A stretch of 64,000 nucleotides of DNA from a virus. The translations under genes were made by a program, and so were the position numbers. Below are positions 1 to 9,399 of the stretch, one piece after another. Below the pieces are notes generated by a model that saw nothing but the letters and a program-made list of their open reading frames with translations, made no database searches and was not told the DNA's origin. How positions within the stretch are numbered: position 1 is the stretch's first letter; each line of letters opens with the position of its first letter. The stretch spans positions 1-64,000 of the IMG/VR virus record IMGVR_UViG_3300030012_002750. One strand, given 5' to 3'.

Positions 1-7
1 GGTTGGA

Positions 8-26
8 GGCGCGAGGGACTCGCGCC
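8..26. repeat. Perfect 8-bp hairpin, 3-nt loop
   Basis: GGCGCGAG at 8-15 is the exact reverse complement of CTCGCGCC at 19-26, with loop GGA. It is GC-rich and not followed by a T tract, so it is not a classical intrinsic terminator. Confidence 0.7.
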
Positions 27-115
27 GGAAACCCCCTCGCGGTAATTGCGCTAAACGCTGTATCGCGCCCCTATTTTATTGCGAAGTGTGCGATATGCGC
101 GCCATAACATGCACA

Positions 116-132
116 GCGCGATGCTATCGCGC
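116..132. repeat. Perfect 7-bp hairpin, 3-nt loop
   Basis: GCGCGAT at 116-122 pairs exactly with ATCGCGC at 126-132 around loop GCT. It is the second of three CGCG-cored hairpins in the non-coding leader. Confidence 0.65.
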
Positions 133-158
133 TTCGCGGCGCAAATTGCTTAGCCGGA

Positions 159-176
159 GTCGCGCTCGCGCGCGAC
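159..176. repeat. Perfect 7-bp hairpin, 4-nt loop
   Basis: GTCGCGC at 159-165 pairs exactly with GCGCGAC at 170-176 around loop TCGC. It is the third GC-rich hairpin of the leader, just before composition switches to AT-rich. Confidence 0.65.
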
Positions 177-257
177 CAATTTGCCCTCCTTAACCGCGTG
201 CGAAATACAGATATTTTTTTTATGGGGTCAAAAAAAATCCCAGCAAAAATTTTCACC

Positions 258-298
258 TACCGCTATATTCAAGGGCATGGTCGTTATCCGATACAACA
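258..298 (+). promoter_or_regulatory. Candidate archaeal-type promoter of the giant gene
   Basis: ACCGCTATATTC at about 258-269 resembles a BRE/TATA element centred some 30 bases before the ATG at 299. No Shine-Dalgarno-like sequence precedes that ATG, unlike most genes here, so a nearly leaderless transcript would fit. This is a weak motif match only. Confidence 0.3.
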
Positions 299-3200
299 AT
301 GGGTTCTTTTGTCCGCATCATCAAGTCCGATGAAAAAGAAGGTAAGAAGAAGAATTTCCAACCAAGCGGGCCAACCCAAAAAGGCTTTGACGCGTTGCAA
401 AAATACATGGACGAGGCCGAAAAAAAATATCTAAATAAAGATAATAAATTTGGTAATTTTTCATTCTTTGATGCTATAATATTCGCGAATAACCATTTAC
501 TCGCTAATGCATTGGGTTATAGCGGCTTAACACAAAGAGATGCTTCAAGAAGTATTCACGATGAGCGCGAAGATGACAATATGAGTTTAGGTGAAGAACC
601 TCTCATTAACGCGCCAGTTATGTTGCACCTAAAGCGATTGATTGCTAAACACCCCGAATTACAGGAAGCGCGCGATGAAGACGAAAAAGTAAATGGGAGT
701 TTAGAAGATGCTATGGCGGGTATGGATGGCATACGACCCGACATATCGGAGTTTATCGCTAAACCATACAATAAAAACCGATTTGCGCAAGAGCATGAAA
801 TCAATGGGATTCATAACTTATTTGAGAAATATATGCACCCAATAGCACCTACGATTGTAGCAGACGCTAAATTAGCCGGAAGTCAAATTCAACCTAATAT
901 CAAAAGACGGAAGCCGCAACCGCGAGTAAGAGTCACAGGTCCTATGACTGATACATCTTTTGAAGATGAAATGAACCAATTAGTGCAACAACAAAAAGAA
1001 AACATGAGGTTCAAAGACGATAAGAGATTCAAATATGGTGGTGAAAAACAACAGCGCGCCGCAGAAGATTACTACGACAAATTCTTTTCACAGACTGATA
1101 TTGACCGTGGGCCAAAAGCCCCAGCGAGTGTGTCGGTAAGAAGGCCACAAACACAAGAAACAAAGGCTTTAGAAACAAAACACAAAGATTTGATGCGAGA
1201 ATTCAATCTTGATAAAAAAGCCGCTTTTGCTAAGATTCAAGAGGGGTTTAACGATTTCATGATTTCATTAACAGGCAATAAGGCGTTCGGAACATCGGGG
1301 CGCGCAGGTAAATTTGGTGCTGAAATAGAAGTAGGGCGAACACCCGACGCGATTACTCCGTCAATGAATGAATTAGGCAGAAGTCTTGGTATTGGTATGC
1401 AAGCACCAAACATACCGGATTTCATCGGTAAGAGGTGGAGGGAAGATGCTAACCCTTTCAGTATGAATCTTAGAGAAGAAATAACAGAACAATTATCTAA
1501 TGAAACATCTAATCAAGGTTTTCACCCAACATTGTTAACTGCGATGGGCGAAGATGGTTTGTTAAGCACTTTGTATGGCGACCCAAGAGCATACACAACC
1601 GATACTGCTTTTATTAGTGGCGACCAAGAAGAAAAAGAAACACGCGCTAAAGAAGCACGCAGAAGTGAGAAAGGTGGTGCTGAAACCGAATCATCGTTGA
1701 TGACACCCGAAGATGAAATACAAGTCTTGCGCGGTAAAAGAAAATTGACTCCTTCGCAAAAAATACAACAATTAGAGCGACAATTGAACATCGGTGAAAT
1801 TGACGATTATGATTACAAAATGCAAATGATGGCAATGGATTTAGACGGACGACATCTATTAGACCCGGATGCTAAATTAGGAGGTTTAACTGGTGATGAT
1901 TTTGATGTCAACCACCCATTGCATGGTAAAAACGAAGATGATTTGATTGCTTCAACAGATACATTTGTTGATGGTCTAATTGGTATGGGTCGTATAATGC
2001 GACAGTTGAGATATGAAGCATACCAACATAGTGGTGCAGAATCACCAAAAGAAAAGCAAGACATTGATGATAAAATAGCCGCTTTGAAATTAGACGCGGA
2101 GAATATTGTTGCATTTGGCAAACCCCAAGAAGAACGCACCAAAGAAGAAAATACGCGCTATAAAAAATTAGATGCTTTGATGAATGGTAAATTATCAGCA
2201 TTCATTCCGAGGTTGACATCAACAATGAGTTATCAACAAAAATTGCTGAATAATTTAGGATTAAACCCTATTGATATTGTCAACGCCGCGATAAAATATG
2301 CAAACGCAGATATGACTACAACAGGCTACAATGAAGCATTCACATCTCTATTAGCATCACAAAGAAAAGACGGCACCCTAAACACATACCCGATAAGCCG
2401 TTTGTTAAAATATCTAAAAGATGTTGGATATAGACGCGCTTTAGATGAAGAATATCATGCACCGTTGATGGAGCAGAAAGAAAAATTCCGTAAAAACCAT
2501 GAAGCGCGACAAATTATGCAAAAGCAAAAAGTTGACATCAATGACCCCGACCACGAACACGCCGGAGATGTTGTTCATGATAGCGAAGAATGTCTTGCTT
2601 GCCACCCCGACAGATTTGGTAATAGAACTGCGAAAGAAGCGTATGCGCGTGGAGTAAGAAAACCCGACTATAAGGGAGGGCGATTAAGAAATGTCAAAAG
2701 CCCATTCGCTCATAAATCAGTAGTAGTGCCGTCATTGACAGGATATAGTAAAGGCGGTCAAAGTGGTATGTTGAGAGTGGTTGCACCCAAAGGTAGCCCT
2801 TCATTAGCCGCTATTGCTAATCACATATTCCCTAATAAGTATGACATTGATGATTTGTTAGAGCAAGATAAAACAGCACTTGAGCAAAAACGACATCAAA
2901 AATGGGAAAAAAAGTTGAAAGACAAGTTGAAGCGTGAAATCAAAGATGCTGTGATTACAGGAAACCCACGCGCGGCAAACATTTACAAAAAATTCGGACT
3001 AAGTAAAACTCTTGAAAATCCATTAGCGACAGGACCAGCAGGTATGTCCAATAAAGAATTAACAGCCGCGTCATTTTTCTTAAACAATGACGACGCTTAT
3101 GATAAACACTATGAGAAGGTAAGGAGTAGGAATTTATTAGCGACTCGCTACAATGCAATAGAAGATGCGCTATCATTCATCAAGGAGTTGACCGAGGGTG

Positions 3201-6200
3201 CTTATGGTAATAAAATAAAAGCGGGAGCATTAGCACAAGAGTCGTATAGACGCGACACATTAAAAGATATGATTTCACAACCATTAAGCGGTATAGAGAA
3301 ACAACGAGGTGTTATTGCGCGAAATGAAATTGAAAAAGCAACATACAAGAAGCAATATGCGCGCTATTTGAAAGAACAAGCGGAGTATGAAAATTTGTTG
3401 GCTGAAACCAAGATGGTGAAATATACAGATGAAGATGGCATTGAGCGCGAAAGACGCGGGAAATACGGTGAACCAGCGCAAGTAGCAATCATCAAAGATA
3501 TGGGTCAAAAAATAAAAAAAGAACACGGTAATATGTTAGCCATTATGAAACAGGCTGATAGAAAAATTGAGAAAGCCAAGAAAAAAATAGATAGATACGA
3601 AGACAAAAGTAGCCAATCTATTGAGCGCGCAAATAAACTTATGCTTGGTGCTTTTGTTATGGGTGGTGAAGAATTAGCAAACTTTGTTAAAAATCCTAAA
3701 GAAAGTAGCGAAAGAGAAGTTATTGAGAAAGTCTATAATAAATTATACGCGGATAGCCCTTCGGGTGAATACGATTCAATCATAACTGCTGATATGAAAG
3801 GCAACATAGGATATGATAAAACGCACAGTTTGTCCAAATACAAAGAAGGAAGATTAGGTCAAATGGCTGGAACAGGTATAAGATTTAATATCAACAACAA
3901 AGCAATGCCGCGTATTAATTCCCAAATGCAATTAATTGCTCATCGTATGAAAAATGGATTCCCACTTAGCGAAGAACAAATTGCGCAAGCCACCGCGATG
4001 ATGGACGACGCAGAAAACGCAGATGATAGTTTTGATGATGAAGCGTTAAATGAAGCAATTGCTAATTTATCATTAGAAGAATTAGCCGATGTCAACATGT
4101 CGGAGTTAAGACATCGTCACCACGACTCAAACGAAGATGAGTTGGGGTTGCTGTCCGAAGAAGAAGCGGCGCGTAGAGAGTTGAATTCACACTTTACAAG
4201 AGAAGCAGAAGAAGCAATTGCGCGTGGTGATTTCGCCAGCGCAAATCAATTGATAAGCAATTGGCGACAGCACGCGCCAACATTGTGCGGAACATGCCAT
4301 GGACATAGATTTGTGACAAGAGATGAAGCAAAAACATACTTGCGCCATCATATACCGGAATTAAGAGATGAACCAATGGGAAGTCCGAGGTTTGATAGAT
4401 ACATAGCGGATAATCTGCGACCACGCGGTGCTTCTTCATTCGCGGGACACGCGATGGCTGATGATATGGAAGATGATGAACATGAACAACTCGCTTGTCC
4501 TTCTTGTAATCACAGCGCGGATTATGTTAGGGGTGGACAATTATGTAATGGTATTTGCTCCGAGTGTGGCGGTAGCGGTATTCGCGACCCCGATGATGAA
4601 GCCCACTTGTATGAAGGTTATACAGACAAAGAAGGAAATAAGATAGATGGTAAAAATCACCACTATACACACAATGGTGCTGTTGACGCGAAGTTTGATT
4701 TCCTTAACTCATTAATGTTGCAAAGCGCGCAAGCCTCAATTGATGGTCATAAAATGCCAGCGGGTATGTTAGCACCATCAAAACCTCTATGGCAAATGTA
4801 TGGGGACGCTACTGATAGTGGACAGTTTAGAACACTTGAACAATTACGCGAAGCGCGCAAGAAGAAAGAGTTGCCGAAAATAGAAATTGACGAAGATGCC
4901 CCGGAGTTCCAAGGTGTGCCGTCGCGACAAATTGACCCCGCGATAGCAGAAGAGGTGCGTCAAAAGAAATTAGCAGAAAAACTTCTTGAGGAACCAACAA
5001 AACCTAAAGCGGAGATAAAATTACCTACTGTTCACAACACCGCAACAGAAAAACACAATCAACTTATGCTCGGAAATCATATTGATAAATTAGCGCGAAT
5101 GGCGATAGCAGGTCAAGGTAATGCTCCACAGTTCCAAAGTCAATTCAAAGGATTAACAAGCGATGGTGAAGAAATTTACGAACAGGTGCCGATAGATGTT
5201 AAACAACAAATTAACGATTTAGTTAATGAAATAAAAACACACCCAGCATTCCTCAACGGTGATGTCCACGGCAACACAGAACATCATTTGCTTGAGCAAA
5301 TACATAAATTGCAAGAATTAGCGGAAGCACCTTTTGTTGACGACCTAAGCGATGTTGAGGCTGGAAGACCAATGAAGAGAAAAGATAGAAACAAGTTAAT
5401 TGCTCAAAGGAGAAGATTGCCCGTTGATGAAAAGGGCAACATTTCTTTGACAGCCGCAGATGTGTTTGGTGGTAATTCACCTATGACATTTGGAGATTTT
5501 CAAGCACATTACCCCGCGCATGGTCGTATGTTGACTATGAAAGAAATCCGCGAAGGTGTCTTTAAGCCGGGTGCGACACACGCACCAAGCGATATAACCG
5601 ATGAAGATTTGAAAAGATTATTTGCAGGTAATAGAAAAGCGCAAGGTGTAATAAAAAGACGCGAAAGAGTCAATGATTATAGCCCCGAAGCGATACAAAG
5701 TATAGTAGATGTATTTGATAAGATAAAAAGACCTATGACTCGTCGTAAGACAACAAACTTGACGAGTTCCGCGTTAAACGATTTGCTTAGAAATTATGGT
5801 GAAAAAGAAATGGTTGGTGAAATGGAAGACCATCATTTGACTTATAGCGATGAAACTATGAAAGCAATTGCTGATAGTGATATTACCAAGAGTAAAGTTA
5901 ACAATCTTTTGACATCGGCTAACGCAGATGGAAAACAACGCCCGTTGAATAGCCGATACACGATGGGTTTGAATATGGCTATACGAGAAATGTGGCAAAA
6001 ATACGCTATAATGAGCGCAATGAGTGTATTTATGCGCGAAATTAATAATCCTCTTGAATTCCCTAAGATACCGCAAAGTATCAATCAAAATAACTTTCAA
6101 GATTTGACACGCGAAGATAGTGCATTGTATGAACTGATGCATGACGAAGCCGCGAAACTACTTGGGTATGATGATTACAACGAGTTTGAAAAGAAGTTTA

Positions 6201-6889
6201 ACTTAAAGAAAACAGCACAGATTACTGGTGGAAGAGGTAATATAATTCAAGAAATTAAACCGTTAGAGTTCAAAGACAGCGTGATGGCGAATGCAAAACA
6301 CAGCGATGAAGGTGAATTCCCTATCGGTTATGAAGAATTAAAAAGAAATGAAGACGGCGAGATAGAGAGTAAGTTTGTTCCTTCTATGACATCAGCAATA
6401 CTTGAGCGAGCGAGAAACTCTTTAACAACACCAGCAGACCAACAAATGTATGATGTCATGAAGAAGGTTGGTAATTATCACGAATGTCCAAATTGGTATC
6501 ATCGCGACACTATAAACAACTTAGTTAAAGGCCAAGAAGGTAAAGAAGATGGATTCGCTAACTTTGAAGAACTTAGACAAGCACACGCTAATAACGCTTT
6601 ACCGCCGGAATTAGCAAAAGAAATTACTACATCATTTATGTTAGCATACATGTCACACCCGACATTATCACTTCAAAACCATGATGATATGCTCAAATAC
6701 GAACATGCTGTAAATGAGGGGCGAGCCGCGACACCTCCTGTGCAACCTGCACCGCAACCTGTTCAACAACCTGCACCACCTGTTCAACAACCTGTTCAAC
6801 AACCTGTTCAACAAATGGAATATCCACGCTATGAAGTCATGTTTGGTCGGCCTATAAGAAGAATAGATAGCGACGAAGATTCTCAATAA
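299..6889 (+). CDS. Giant uncharacterised protein (2,196 aa) with CxxC zinc-finger clusters
   Basis: A single uninterrupted frame of 2,196 codons; I do not recognise the family. It is hydrophilic, rich in Asp, Glu, Lys, Asn and Gln, and has no obvious membrane segment or signal peptide. A CxxC pair lies near residue 765. A DnaJ-like zinc cluster lies near residues 1330-1425, with CGTCHGH, CPSC and CSECGGSG spaced like CxxCxGxG repeats. Predicted coiled-coil or helical stretches (K/E/Q-rich) fill residues 1040-1200. The C-terminus carries VQQP repeats. There is no SD before the ATG at 299, so translation may be leaderless. Its position upstream of the packaging genes, and its size, suggest a virion-internal or injected protein; this is inference. 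The truncated gene at 62595 may be of a similar kind. Confidence 0.85.
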   Translation: MGSFVRIIKSDEKEGKKKNFQPSGPTQKGFDALQKYMDEAEKKYLNKDNKFGNFSFFDAIIFANNHLLANALGYSGLTQRDASRSIHDEREDDNMSLGEEPLINAPVMLHLKRLIAKHPELQEARDEDEKVNGSLEDAMAGMDGIRPDISEFIAKPYNKNRFAQEHEINGIHNLFEKYMHPIAPTIVADAKLAGSQIQPNIKRRKPQPRVRVTGPMTDTSFEDEMNQLVQQQKENMRFKDDKRFKYGGEKQQRAAEDYYDKFFSQTDIDRGPKAPASVSVRRPQTQETKALETKHKDLMREFNLDKKAAFAKIQEGFNDFMISLTGNKAFGTSGRAGKFGAEIEVGRTPDAITPSMNELGRSLGIGMQAPNIPDFIGKRWREDANPFSMNLREEITEQLSNETSNQGFHPTLLTAMGEDGLLSTLYGDPRAYTTDTAFISGDQEEKETRAKEARRSEKGGAETESSLMTPEDEIQVLRGKRKLTPSQKIQQLERQLNIGEIDDYDYKMQMMAMDLDGRHLLDPDAKLGGLTGDDFDVNHPLHGKNEDDLIASTDTFVDGLIGMGRIMRQLRYEAYQHSGAESPKEKQDIDDKIAALKLDAENIVAFGKPQEERTKEENTRYKKLDALMNGKLSAFIPRLTSTMSYQQKLLNNLGLNPIDIVNAAIKYANADMTTTGYNEAFTSLLASQRKDGTLNTYPISRLLKYLKDVGYRRALDEEYHAPLMEQKEKFRKNHEARQIMQKQKVDINDPDHEHAGDVVHDSEECLACHPDRFGNRTAKEAYARGVRKPDYKGGRLRNVKSPFAHKSVVVPSLTGYSKGGQSGMLRVVAPKGSPSLAAIANHIFPNKYDIDDLLEQDKTALEQKRHQKWEKKLKDKLKREIKDAVITGNPRAANIYKKFGLSKTLENPLATGPAGMSNKELTAASFFLNNDDAYDKHYEKVRSRNLLATRYNAIEDALSFIKELTEGAYGNKIKAGALAQESYRRDTLKDMISQPLSGIEKQRGVIARNEIEKATYKKQYARYLKEQAEYENLLAETKMVKYTDEDGIERERRGKYGEPAQVAIIKDMGQKIKKEHGNMLAIMKQADRKIEKAKKKIDRYEDKSSQSIERANKLMLGAFVMGGEELANFVKNPKESSEREVIEKVYNKLYADSPSGEYDSIITADMKGNIGYDKTHSLSKYKEGRLGQMAGTGIRFNINNKAMPRINSQMQLIAHRMKNGFPLSEEQIAQATAMMDDAENADDSFDDEALNEAIANLSLEELADVNMSELRHRHHDSNEDELGLLSEEEAARRELNSHFTREAEEAIARGDFASANQLISNWRQHAPTLCGTCHGHRFVTRDEAKTYLRHHIPELRDEPMGSPRFDRYIADNLRPRGASSFAGHAMADDMEDDEHEQLACPSCNHSADYVRGGQLCNGICSECGGSGIRDPDDEAHLYEGYTDKEGNKIDGKNHHYTHNGAVDAKFDFLNSLMLQSAQASIDGHKMPAGMLAPSKPLWQMYGDATDSGQFRTLEQLREARKKKELPKIEIDEDAPEFQGVPSRQIDPAIAEEVRQKKLAEKLLEEPTKPKAEIKLPTVHNTATEKHNQLMLGNHIDKLARMAIAGQGNAPQFQSQFKGLTSDGEEIYEQVPIDVKQQINDLVNEIKTHPAFLNGDVHGNTEHHLLEQIHKLQELAEAPFVDDLSDVEAGRPMKRKDRNKLIAQRRRLPVDEKGNISLTAADVFGGNSPMTFGDFQAHYPAHGRMLTMKEIREGVFKPGATHAPSDITDEDLKRLFAGNRKAQGVIKRRERVNDYSPEAIQSIVDVFDKIKRPMTRRKTTNLTSSALNDLLRNYGEKEMVGEMEDHHLTYSDETMKAIADSDITKSKVNNLLTSANADGKQRPLNSRYTMGLNMAIREMWQKYAIMSAMSVFMREINNPLEFPKIPQSINQNNFQDLTREDSALYELMHDEAAKLLGYDDYNEFEKKFNLKKTAQITGGRGNIIQEIKPLEFKDSVMANAKHSDEGEFPIGYEELKRNEDGEIESKFVPSMTSAILERARNSLTTPADQQMYDVMKKVGNYHECPNWYHRDTINNLVKGQEGKEDGFANFEELRQAHANNALPPELAKEITTSFMLAYMSHPTLSLQNHDDMLKYEHAVNEGRAATPPVQPAPQPVQQPAPPVQQPVQQPVQQMEYPRYEVMFGRPIRRIDSDEDSQ
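6758..6814 (+). repeat. 12-bp tandem repeat encoding PVQQ
   Basis: CCTGTTCAACAA occurs at 6758-6769 and three times in tandem at 6779-6814, encoding Pro-Val-Gln-Gln units near the C-terminus of the giant protein. It is a low-complexity linker that probably varies in copy number. Confidence 0.8.
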
Positions 6890-7001
6890 TATCATTTTAT
6901 TATTACAAAGATAATTAATATATTGTTATAATAATAATATTATAATATTGATAAAAAGGTGAATCAATAGACTTATTTATGGTTCGCGCCACGCATTACG
7001 C
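6890..7001 (+). promoter_or_regulatory. AT-rich intergenic region, probable promoter
   Basis: This is the longest AT-rich gap inside the module. It is made largely of TATAAT-, AATATT- and ATTATAAT-like runs between the giant gene and the GTPase/membrane cassette. Several overlapping TATA-like stretches lie around 6915-6950. A promoter for the downstream cassette is the simplest reading; no exact element can be fixed by eye. Confidence 0.4.
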
Positions 7002-7017
7002 AAGGAGGTTGGTTGTT

Positions 7018-7536
7018 ATGCAAGAGCGAACACCACAAAATAAAGACGAATTAAGAGTATTAGGGCTAATTTCATTTGTAAGCATACTTGTTGGTTGCGC
7101 TGTCGCGGTATTTGATGCAGGGCTATGGTTGAAAGATACTTCAACCCATACAAATGCAATCACATATATGATGGGTGCATTCACATTACAGGGAATGGCC
7201 TATTTCATTTACAAAATGTTGGCTCAAGACGGAATGGACCAACGCGCAATCATTTCAAATATGCAACGGAACATGACGCGACAAATGCAAAGCCAACAAA
7301 TGCGATTTGCGCAAGCGCAAATGGATATGGAAATCAAAAAACAAGAAGTGGCATTCGCGAAACAGATGGAAGAATTAGAAAAAGACCCCGAAGTTCAACA
7401 ATATCTTGGATTGATGGGTCTTGACACCGAAGAAGATACCCCACAACATAAAGCCACAGAAAAAAAAGCAATTAAATTAGGCACTAATAAGCCACGAAAC
7501 GCTGATGGCACTTACAAAAAGATAAACAAGGGGTGA
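7018..7536 (+). CDS. Small membrane protein with two TM segments and Gln/Met-rich coiled coil
   Basis: The frame opens at 6979, but ATG 7018 is preceded by a perfect AGGAGGT at a normal distance, so I place the start there (172 aa). Two hydrophobic helices (about residues 13-40 and 48-70) are followed by a long amphipathic Gln, Met, Arg and Lys-rich segment that looks coiled-coil, then an acidic and basic tail. The likely topology is a membrane anchor with an internal coiled coil. It is the first gene of the cassette with the Arf-like GTPase and two other small membrane proteins, suggesting a membrane-associated complex. Function is unknown. Confidence 0.75.
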   Translation: MQERTPQNKDELRVLGLISFVSILVGCAVAVFDAGLWLKDTSTHTNAITYMMGAFTLQGMAYFIYKMLAQDGMDQRAIISNMQRNMTRQMQSQQMRFAQAQMDMEIKKQEVAFAKQMEELEKDPEVQQYLGLMGLDTEEDTPQHKATEKKAIKLGTNKPRNADGTYKKINKG

Positions 7537-7541
7537 AAGTT

Positions 7542-7778
7542 ATGGGTTGGTTATTCAAAACCCCAAGCGATGATGCGACAGAAGCCACGCTACGCGCTTT
7601 ACATACACAAAATACGCTTGATACATATTATGAGCGTGGTAAAGCCTTAGTGTTGTGTATAATTGTTGGTTTTGTATCAGCATTAGGTGTGTCTTGGTTT
7701 GAGTATGGCACAGATTTTAGCGTTTGGGAGAATACTGTTAATTGGTTCTTAGAAAAAATACGCGGCTGGGTGGGGTGA
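7542..7778 (+). CDS. Small single-TM protein
   Basis: 78 aa from ATG 7542, which sits a few bases after GGGGTGA; a GTG at 7533 overlapping the previous stop is an alternative. A cytosolic-looking N-terminus of about 30 residues precedes one clear membrane helix (LVLCIIVGFVSALGVSW). A short Trp-rich amphipathic C-terminus ends in WVG. It lies directly upstream of, and translationally coupled to, the GTPase gene. It could be the membrane partner of that GTPase. No family recognised. Confidence 0.7.
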   Translation: MGWLFKTPSDDATEATLRALHTQNTLDTYYERGKALVLCIIVGFVSALGVSWFEYGTDFSVWENTVNWFLEKIRGWVG

Positions 7779-8501
7779 TTGGTTGCAACATTCGCTGGAA
7801 GCGCACTTATGGGGGCAGTTGTTTATGGTCGCGAACTATACAACTTCCTCAAACCGCGCAGAATCGGCGTTTATGGACCAACACAAGTCGGTAAGACGAC
7901 ACTTGACCAATTTATGAGAACGCCGGGAGAAATGGACGATATAGAGGAAAGGACTATGCACGCTCAACGGTTATTTGGTGGTGGATATGTGCTTCCTAAA
8001 GCAAGTCGTAAGCGTATTCGCTGGAAAGGAGAAAAAAGAGTAGTGCATTCCGCTGACATTGGCGGTCAACAGCGTTTTTGGAACCTATGGATTGATGATA
8101 TGGTTGATAGACAGGTTGAAATTGCTATTTTTATGACTGATACGCGCGTTTTGAAAGGAAATGGTGCGCAAATTATTGACGCGGTGGGTGGTTTTGAGTA
8201 TCTTGTTGACTCGTTGATAGAAAAAAGATGGAAATATCGCTCTTTAAAATCAAGATTGAAAGGAAAACGCTACGCTCCAAAGCAAATATGGCTTGTAGCG
8301 AACAAAGCCGATGAATGGTGGGACGATAATGCTAACATTTTATGGCAATCTAACCGTTTGCGAGAACATAAAGTGTTTGATGCGCACCGCCCAGCCATGC
8401 GAAGACTACAAAAAGCGGGTATTCCGTGTCGTGTTAGCATGATGGCGACTAAAATTGGCTGGAATGTGGAAAAAACAATGATAGAAATGCTAAGTTGGTG
8501 A
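7779..8501 (+). CDS. Arf/Ras-superfamily-like small GTPase
   Basis: 240 aa from TTG 7779, immediately after the preceding TGA; ATG 7809 is the alternative. G1/P-loop GPTQVGKT is at residues 33-40. G3 DIGGQ at 93-97 is followed by QRFWNLW, closely matching the Arf/SarA/G-alpha pattern DxGGQxxxRxLW and keeping the catalytic-type Gln. G4 NKAD is at 175-178. A G5-like ATKIG motif sits near the C-terminus, where Arf proteins have CATSGDG. A mildly hydrophobic N-terminus precedes the G domain. The protein should bind and hydrolyse GTP and act as a switch, probably at a membrane given its neighbours. A small GTPase inside a tailed-virus late module is unexpected. Fold confidence is high; the role is unknown. 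Confidence 0.8.
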   Translation: MVATFAGSALMGAVVYGRELYNFLKPRRIGVYGPTQVGKTTLDQFMRTPGEMDDIEERTMHAQRLFGGGYVLPKASRKRIRWKGEKRVVHSADIGGQQRFWNLWIDDMVDRQVEIAIFMTDTRVLKGNGAQIIDAVGGFEYLVDSLIEKRWKYRSLKSRLKGKRYAPKQIWLVANKADEWWDDNANILWQSNRLREHKVFDAHRPAMRRLQKAGIPCRVSMMATKIGWNVEKTMIEMLSW

Positions 8502-8505
8502 TAAA

Positions 8506-9390
8506 ATGCTTGGAAATACACCCCAAAATGACCTAATGCGCCTTGCCGCACAAACACAGATGAGTCTTGCACAAATGCAACAACAGGCTACCGCACAAGC
8601 CGCGATGAGCAACATAAGTGAGCATATTGAAGTCCCACAAGTCAATTTTTACCCTTCACAACACCCAAATCCCAAAAAAGCGCGCAGAAAAGACATAAAA
8701 CAAGCGTATAAACTGCTAAAACCGACAAAAAGAAGCATTTTTTCGCCGCGAAGGTGGTTATTTGGTGGAAAATACCGATATAATACCAATACAATGCGTT
8801 GTGTTATTGATGGAGCGGATATTGAACACCTTTTACGGCACGCAGGGAACATATATGAGCAGGTAATTGATGAAGAAACTGGTCAATCTTTATGGGATTT
8901 ATACTTCAAAAACCCCGTTACAGGGGAGGTTGAAGCCTTTGTAGCGCGTGAAAATGTTACAAGTGGGCGTAAAATGCGCGGAACATACTGTCCCGAACAC
9001 CTACATTTGTATCATTTATTATGTAAATGGGAAAAAGAAGAAGAAAAAGAGCAAGAGGCGAACAACGGAACACTAAGAGCCAAGTTGAGAAAGGGTGTTT
9101 CAACGGTTGCTGTGCCGATAAGTAGCATAAAAAAGAAAGATAACACACCCCCTATATTATCAAAATACGAACAATTCTTTCAAATGCTAAAACAAGACAA
9201 TATTCCTATCACACATCTAACTAATGCCGCGACAGGCATGAATGATTTAGTAATGATTGTCTTTGATATGCGTCAATTTCAAGCAGGGAATAATGCAAGA
9301 TTGCTATATGATGCGCTCGCTATCCATCAATCCCAGCAACAATCGGCACCTCTCCCACTACCGACAGAATCAAATGATGGGAGCGCGTGA
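8506..9390 (+). CDS. Uncharacterised 294-aa protein, Gln-rich N-terminus
   Basis: The ATG at 8506 follows GGTGAT closely. The first 35 residues are Met/Gln/Ala-rich and helical-looking. A basic stretch (KKARRKDIKQAYKLLK) follows, then a globular part with YCPEH and a later Cys (about residues 164-178) that could bind a metal. A Lys/Glu-rich segment and a hydrophobic strand (DLVMIVFDM) lie near the C-terminus. I do not recognise the family. It is co-directional with the GTPase and a Gln/Asn-rich protein, so it probably belongs to the same cassette. Confidence 0.65.
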   Translation: MLGNTPQNDLMRLAAQTQMSLAQMQQQATAQAAMSNISEHIEVPQVNFYPSQHPNPKKARRKDIKQAYKLLKPTKRSIFSPRRWLFGGKYRYNTNTMRCVIDGADIEHLLRHAGNIYEQVIDEETGQSLWDLYFKNPVTGEVEAFVARENVTSGRKMRGTYCPEHLHLYHLLCKWEKEEEKEQEANNGTLRAKLRKGVSTVAVPISSIKKKDNTPPILSKYEQFFQMLKQDNIPITHLTNAATGMNDLVMIVFDMRQFQAGNNARLLYDALAIHQSQQQSAPLPLPTESNDGSA

Positions 9391-9399
9391 GGTGGTATC

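Larger units (their letters stand above)
1..298. other. Non-coding leader region, GC-rich then AT-rich
   Basis: No convincing gene lies here. The first 180 bases are much richer in G+C than the rest of the window and are dense in CGCG and GCGC; they hold three perfect short inverted repeats, listed separately. From about 200 the sequence turns AT-rich with T and A runs, as expected of a promoter region, and leads into the giant gene at 299. It could be an untranslated leader, a small RNA, a packaging or replication signal, or the end of an upstream unit. The sequence alone does not decide. Confidence 0.5.

Noticed and set aside
8-26. Hairpin read as an intrinsic terminator of an upstream gene
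   Set aside because: A stable stem is present but no T-rich tract follows; only the inverted repeat is reported.
198-434. Plus-strand frame starting in the leader and overlapping the giant gene
   Set aside because: It overlaps the start of the 2,196-codon frame, has no ribosome site and reads as an out-of-frame copy of Lys/Glu-rich coding sequence.
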